From Planctomycetaceae bacterium (GTDB lineage: Bacteria > Planctomycetota > Planctomycetia > Pirellulales > Thermoguttaceae), in assembly GCA_031267635.1 (NCBI GenBank), contig JAIRYX010000160.1, positions 1 through 9,060 on the forward strand: 9,060 bases of DNA. The letters are read 5' to 3'. A program made the translations under genes and the position numbers. Below the pieces are notes generated by a model. That model did no database searches. It saw only the letters and a program-made list of their open reading frames with translations, and was not told where the DNA came from. The stretch's first letter is position 1. Each line of letters starts with the position of its first letter. Of the stretch, positions 6,690 to 9,060 are shown one piece after another.

Positions 6690-7533
6690 ATGGATTTTAC
6701 AAAAGACACTTTAAGAAAATTTTTGACAGAACAAGAATTGAAAAGACTTGTTCATGCATCAAATATTTTGACAAAACTCAACAACGATAAAAATGTTGAT
6801 GTCTTGTTAGAATGTGCAAATAAATATTATGATTTTCATTCTAATTTTCGATATTGTAGGTAATATTGAAAAATCAGTAAACTGCTGGAACGATTATTTA
6901 GATTTTGTAAGAAAAAAGAACAAGGCAGCAGATGGAACATTGATTTTTTCTTCCCAGTCAAAATTTGAACCTACAATATTAGAGGAAGTTTTGTATAGAA
7001 TGTTCAAAGAATATGAATCTGATAAAATAAAAATTGGTGGAATAAAAGCATTTTCAAATATGTTTTTTTCGCCCTCGGATTTTGTGAATTTTCAAGAACA
7101 TTCAAATATAAAAATAAATACAACAGACCAAGACTTTGCAATATATAAGCAAGTTGATATTTTGATTACCGACAATAATACGCCAGCAAATGCGTTTGTT
7201 CCGGTTCTTGCTGTAGAATGTAAAACATATCTTGACAAAATAATGTTGGAAGATAGCGTTGCTACTGCCGAAAAAATCAAAAACGGAAATCCTTATTGCC
7301 GTTTTTGTATTGTTGTAGAACGTTATGATGTTGATAGAAAAGTAGATATAAAAAATTCACGAATTGACCAAATTTATATTCTGAAAAAAGATGCAAAGAA
7401 AAGCAATGCAGATAGTATTAGAATTGCAAAAGATGTTGTAAAATTGATTTACGAAGATACGAAAAAGCATTTGAATGCAACATGGGTTGATATTGAAAAG
7501 AGTATTAGAGAAAAAGGAATTGTATTTGAGTAA
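6690..7533 (+). pseudogene. Type II restriction endonuclease, Bpu10I-like, one frameshift
   Basis: Probable site-specific DNA-cutting partner of the adjacent methyltransferase, whose end lies 15 bases upstream. An N-terminal piece starts at ATG 6690 (MDFTKDTLRKFLTEQELKRL) and stays open to the stop at 6858-6860. The remainder is open in the next frame from about 6845 to 7533. The change falls at a TTTT run (6845-6848); dropping one T gives HSNFDIVGNIEKSV and a protein of about 280 residues. In the longer piece (numbered from nt 6814), SSQSKFEPTILEEVLYRMF (46-64) is followed by DQDFAI (105-110), VDI with Asp115, and AVECKTYLDK with Glu135 and Lys137, a PD-(D/E)xK active site. ATAEKIKNGNPYCRF and SRIDQIYIL complete a pattern I recall from Bpu10I-family enzymes. 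The family name is from memory; the nuclease fold is better supported. Confidence 0.75.
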
Positions 7534-7602
7534 TTCTATGTTTGTTTACATTAAATAAATACTTTACAAAAAACTATAACAAAAACTTAAAAATTTAGTG
7601 AA

Positions 7603-8670
7603 ATGGCATACACATTGGCGGAGCTTGCGGAATTAGTAGGGGGAACCGTTGCGGGAAATCAAAATCCTGCGATTTACGGAGCTGCGCCGCTTCATCATGC
7701 CGGAGAAGGCGATGTAACATTTCTTGCGCAGTTGGAAAAGATTTCGCAACTTGCTCAATGTAAAGCGGCGGCGGTTGTCGTGCCACGCGCGTTGGTTGCC
7801 GATCCGCGTTTTGCCGCACTGGTAAAGCCGATGATTCAGGCGGACGATGTGGTGTTTGCGTTTGAAACGATTGTACGTCATTTCAGTCCGCCGCGCGAAC
7901 AAAACAAACGGGAAATTCATCCGGAGGCAATCATCGCCCCAACGGCGGTTCTCGGGGAGGATGTTTCTATCGCTCCTTACGCCGTGATTGAAAAAGACGC
8001 GATTATCGGTGACCGCGTGATCATTTCCGCCGGAGTCAAAATCATGGCGGGATGTAAAATCGGTGGCGACACGATGATTTTTCCAAATGCGGTACTTTAC
8101 GAAAACACGGTTGTCGGCGAGCGATGCATCATTCACGCGTGCGCTGTGTTGGGAGCTTATGGTTTTGGTTATGATTCTTCGCAGGGAATACATGTTTTGT
8201 CGCAACAACTCGGCAATACGGTTCTCGGTAACGATGTGGAAGTCGGCGCGTGCAGTACGATTGATCGCGGAACTTACAGTCCGACGCTCATTGGCGATGG
8301 AACAAAAATTGACAATCTTGTAATGGTGGCGCACAACTGCCGTATTGGAAAACATAATCTGATTTGCGCAGGAACAGGAATCGCGGGGAGTTCTACCACT
8401 GACGATTACGTCGTGATGGCGGGTAGGGTCGGTGTGCGGGATCATGTTCATATCGGCAAAGGCGCGGTATTAGGAGCCATGGCGGGAGTCATCAGCAATG
8501 TTCCCGACGGCGCACGGGTAGTCGGAATTCCCGCCACACCGGAAAAGGAACAAATGCGGATGCAAGTTGCCAAAGCAAAACTCCCCGAAATGCGTCAGGA
8601 AATGAAAAAACTTACCGCCGCCGTCGCTGAACTTCAACAAAAACTAGCACGTCTTGAAAACGGAGAATGA
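7603..8670 (+). CDS. lpxD: UDP-3-O-(3-hydroxyacyl)glucosamine N-acyltransferase
   Basis: Third step of lipid A synthesis: transfers a 3-hydroxyacyl chain from acyl carrier protein to the amine of UDP-3-O-acylglucosamine. The 355 residues fit the family. An N-terminal uridine-binding domain (about 1-105) includes HHAGEGDVTFLAQ (31-43). A left-handed beta-helix of hexapeptide repeats follows (about 106-310: IAPTAVLGEDVSIAPYAVIEKDA and so on). GFGY is at 187-190, and the catalytic His244 lies in DNLVMVAHNCRIGKHN. The C-terminal helix (about 315-355) is coiled-coil-like, as in trimeric LpxD. No clear Shine-Dalgarno precedes the ATG. The gene is intact and its composition matches the housekeeping block, unlike the island immediately upstream. 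An insertion sequence begins 68 bases after its stop. Confidence 0.97.
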   Translation: MAYTLAELAELVGGTVAGNQNPAIYGAAPLHHAGEGDVTFLAQLEKISQLAQCKAAAVVVPRALVADPRFAALVKPMIQADDVVFAFETIVRHFSPPREQNKREIHPEAIIAPTAVLGEDVSIAPYAVIEKDAIIGDRVIISAGVKIMAGCKIGGDTMIFPNAVLYENTVVGERCIIHACAVLGAYGFGYDSSQGIHVLSQQLGNTVLGNDVEVGACSTIDRGTYSPTLIGDGTKIDNLVMVAHNCRIGKHNLICAGTGIAGSSTTDDYVVMAGRVGVRDHVHIGKGAVLGAMAGVISNVPDGARVVGIPATPEKEQMRMQVAKAKLPEMRQEMKKLTAAVAELQQKLARLENGE

Positions 8671-8686
8671 GTTTTTAATAACTCAT
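8667..8686 (+). terminator. Weak hairpin at the lpxD stop
   Basis: atgagtt (8667-8673) and aactcat (8680-8686) pair around a 6-base loop, overlapping the TGA stop. The stem is AT-rich and no strong T-run follows, so a termination role is only possible. Confidence 0.25.
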
Positions 8687-8738
8687 GTTGCGCACTCTAA
8701 ATCAAGCCATCAAAACATTTATCGACGTCGAAATATTT

Positions 8739-8761
8739 GGTAGTGTTCTAAACTTATTGCA
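8739..8761 (-). repeat. Terminal inverted repeat of the IS1-family element
   Basis: About 23 bases starting ggtagtg and ending ttattgca, overlapping the last codons and stop of the transposase, as in compact IS1-type elements. The partner repeat is outside the window, so the exact length is inferred from IS1. Confidence 0.6.
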
Positions 8762-9060
8762 TTAAGGTTTGGCATCTGCAGTACCATACATTGATAGCCA
8801 ATCCGATGACGATTTTGTGCATCCGCTCTGTTTTAGAAAAACGGATTCCCTTTCGCACTAACCGGCTACACCAAGTCCGCAAGGATAAATGCTTTCTTTC
8901 TATCTTTTGCGTATTCTTTTTCGAAACCACCAGCGTCTCCGGATCCAGTCGGTCATCATACGCATCATTGCCGTCCGTATAAACGGTGCCGATTTCAAGC
9001 GGGGAAAGCAACTCGAATAACTTATCAAGATTGCCGTGTTCCCTCGTGCCGAACCAGTAC
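8754..9060 (-). CDS. IS1-family transposase, C-terminal part (partial)
   Basis: DDE-type transposase related to InsB of IS1. On the minus strand the open frame enters from the window edge (YWFGTREHGNLDKLFELLSP) and continues through VYTDGNDAY, which carries a catalytic Asp in TDG. It then reads KKNTQKIERKHLSLRTWCSRL, with the catalytic Glu in IER, and RFSKTERMHKIVIGLAINVWYC before TAA at 8756-8754. This aligns with the end of IS1 InsB (TDGWPLY, ISKRYTQRIERHNLNLRQ, LSFSKSVELHDKVIG). About 101 residues are visible. The first catalytic Asp region and the N-terminal zinc-binding part lie outside. The visible part is open and looks recent rather than decayed. Confidence 0.9.
   Translation of the reverse strand, partial: YWFGTREHGNLDKLFELLSPLEIGTVYTDGNDAYDDRLDPETLVVSKKNTQKIERKHLSLRTWCSRLVRKGIRFSKTERMHKIVIGLAINVWYCRCQTLMQ

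Larger units (their letters stand above)
5466..7602. other. AT-rich restriction-modification island
   Basis: Base composition changes abruptly after coaC and returns to normal at the start of lpxD. In between, codons are dominated by A and T (AAA, AAT, TTT, ATT), unlike the GCG-, CCG- and CGG-rich codons of the neighbours. The island holds one methyltransferase and one nuclease, both frameshifted, and nothing else recognisable. No integrase, tRNA or clear flanking direct repeat is visible. Horizontal acquisition is the natural reading, and it would have separated coaC from whatever originally followed it. Confidence 0.75.
8739..9060 (-). mobile_element. IS1-family insertion sequence, one end, truncated by window
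   Basis: The element runs off the right edge. Its terminus at 8739 begins ggtagtgttctaaacttat, which resembles the ends of IS1 (ggtgatgctgccaacttac). The 3' end of the transposase gene lies just inside that terminus, as expected for the right end of an IS1-type element. If the target duplication is 9 bp as in IS1, the flanking copy here would be gaaatattt (8730-8738). The other copy lies outside the window. Confidence 0.8.

Noticed and set aside
7633..8451. Long minus-strand open frame (272 residues) inside lpxD
   Set aside because: It lies entirely opposite lpxD, whose catalytic motifs are all present. The antisense product is His-, Arg- and Asn-rich with no family resemblance.
1..9060. CRISPR array, tRNA or rRNA genes
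   Set aside because: No regularly spaced repeats, no cloverleaf with a TTC-type arm and no rRNA-like conserved segments were seen on either strand.

Overview
The window looks like a chromosomal stretch of a Gram-negative bacterium. An lpxD gene (lipid A synthesis) implies a lipopolysaccharide outer membrane. The order tpiA - secG - yicC - gmk - omega-type subunit - coaC, with a stand-alone CoaC rather than a CoaBC fusion, is what I recall from Planctomycetes. The phylum is an inference from gene order and protein style and was not checked against a database.

Layout. 1-972 holds no supported gene: it carries small hairpins, short direct repeats and pieces of a dispersed repeat, and some stretches resemble decayed coding sequence. 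973-3774 is a tight same-strand run of housekeeping genes: tpiA (glycolysis), secG (protein export), yicC (RNA turnover) and gmk (GMP to GDP), with an 11-bp overlap between yicC and gmk. 3775-4452 is gene-less and holds a perfect 20-bp inverted repeat plus a related copy of the same element. 4453-5465 holds an omega-like RNA polymerase subunit and coaC (coenzyme A synthesis). 5526-7533 is a strikingly AT-rich insertion: a restriction-modification pair made of a beta-type DNA methyltransferase and a PD-(D/E)xK nuclease resembling the Bpu10I family. 7603-8670 is an intact lpxD. From 8739 to the window edge is the end of an IS1-family insertion sequence on the minus strand, with its terminal repeat and the C-terminal half of its transposase.

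The main point of interest is the restriction-modification pair. Both genes are recognisable along their whole length but neither is open. The methyltransferase needs three frame changes, all in the same direction (one base missing each time, two of them in A6 runs). The nuclease needs one change in the opposite sense. All seven flanking housekeeping genes read through without a break, including one with an A8 run, and the methyltransferase itself is in frame across an A9 run. This favours real decay, phase variation or slippage-based recoding over random sequencing error, though raw reads are needed to decide. The second theme is a family of roughly 45-55 bp palindromic elements scattered in the gene-less regions on both sides of the tpiA-gmk block.
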